From Anaerolineales bacterium (GTDB lineage Bacteria > Chloroflexota > Anaerolineae > Anaerolineales > Villigracilaceae): a stretch of 48,555 bases of DNA. The position numbers and the translations under genes are program-made. Each line of letters begins with the position of its first letter. Positions within the stretch are counted from its first letter, which is position 1. The stretch lies in contig JAGUZU010000036.1 of assembly GCA_020060625.1 (NCBI GenBank), forward strand, positions 1-48,555, written 5' to 3'. Below the pieces are notes generated by a model. That model was not told where the DNA came from, searched no databases, and saw only the letters and a list, made by a program, of their open reading frames with translations. Of this stretch, positions 48,498 to 48,555 are shown piece by piece.

Positions 48498-48555
48498 CAC
48501 AGAGATCACGGAATCCACAGAGAAAAACCTTTAAAAAATCTCCGTGCTCTCTGTG
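48498..48555. repeat. Palindromic element at the right edge
   Basis: Arms cacagagatcacgga (48498-48512) and tccgtgctctctgtg (48541-48555) are inverted copies at 14 of 15 positions. The window ends within or at the edge of it. Confidence 0.7.

Overview
The window reads as chromosomal DNA of a Chloroflexota bacterium, most likely class Anaerolineae. The evidence is moderate GC, gene content (ArnT/PMT-like GT39 enzymes, DUF6056-type membrane proteins, an unusual multi-PAS kinase cluster, nadK-recN and ruvC-ruvA neighbourhoods) and many short palindromic and tandem repeats. The lineage is inferred from gene style; no marker gene was searched. No prophage, CRISPR array, rRNA or complete transposase was seen.

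Layout. (1) 1-5.2 kb, plus strand: an envelope-glycan operon (SDR oxidoreductase, small membrane protein, MptE-like DUF115 protein, GT39 enzyme, GT2 enzyme). A GxxExxY nuclease-like gene sits inside it, bounded by inverted repeats. (2) 5.2-6.4 kb, minus: a solitary DNA methyltransferase followed by what looks like the tail of a lost partner. (3) 6.5-8.7 kb, plus: a capsule-type protein with a cysteine cluster, and an XTP pyrophosphatase. (4) 8.7-18.85 kb, minus: a long co-directional block encoding a GT39 paralogue, a DUF6056-like protein, two sulfotransferases, a GT2 paralogue, a Wzz-like protein and an O-antigen ligase, followed by a sensor kinase and an alpha/beta hydrolase. Together these suggest a polymerised, sulfated surface polysaccharide. 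(5) 18.9-20.6 kb, plus: a PYROXD2-like FAD oxidoreductase and tRNA-Arg(CCT). (6) 20.7-30.3 kb: DNA repair and housekeeping genes: nadK, a zinc-binding membrane protein, recN, a split membrane-anchored Cas4-like nuclease, a phosphoribosyltransferase, ruvC, ruvA, a DUF402 protein, proC and an ABC-F ATPase. (7) 30.4-35.1 kb: an alpha/alpha-toroid protein, lipoproteins, a DUF4332 protein, a VIT-family transporter and a phosphodiesterase. (8) 35.3-47.4 kb, plus: a signalling island with a 919-residue and a 2028-residue hybrid kinase, a REC-kinase fusion, a NarL-type regulator and a REC-HD-GYP protein. (9) The right edge carries an SMP-30 family protein.

The most interesting items are: (a) a Cas4-type Fe-S nuclease whose conserved residues are divided between two overlapping genes, each with one membrane helix at the break, lying among repair genes with no CRISPR nearby; (b) GxxExxY genes behaving like inverted-repeat cassettes, with a full copy, an internally deleted copy wedged between ruvC and ruvA, a truncated copy at the left edge and related short palindromes; and (c) many unrelated 7-bp tandem arrays, some ending at start codons and some read through inside genes. 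All family names come from reading motifs; no database search was run.
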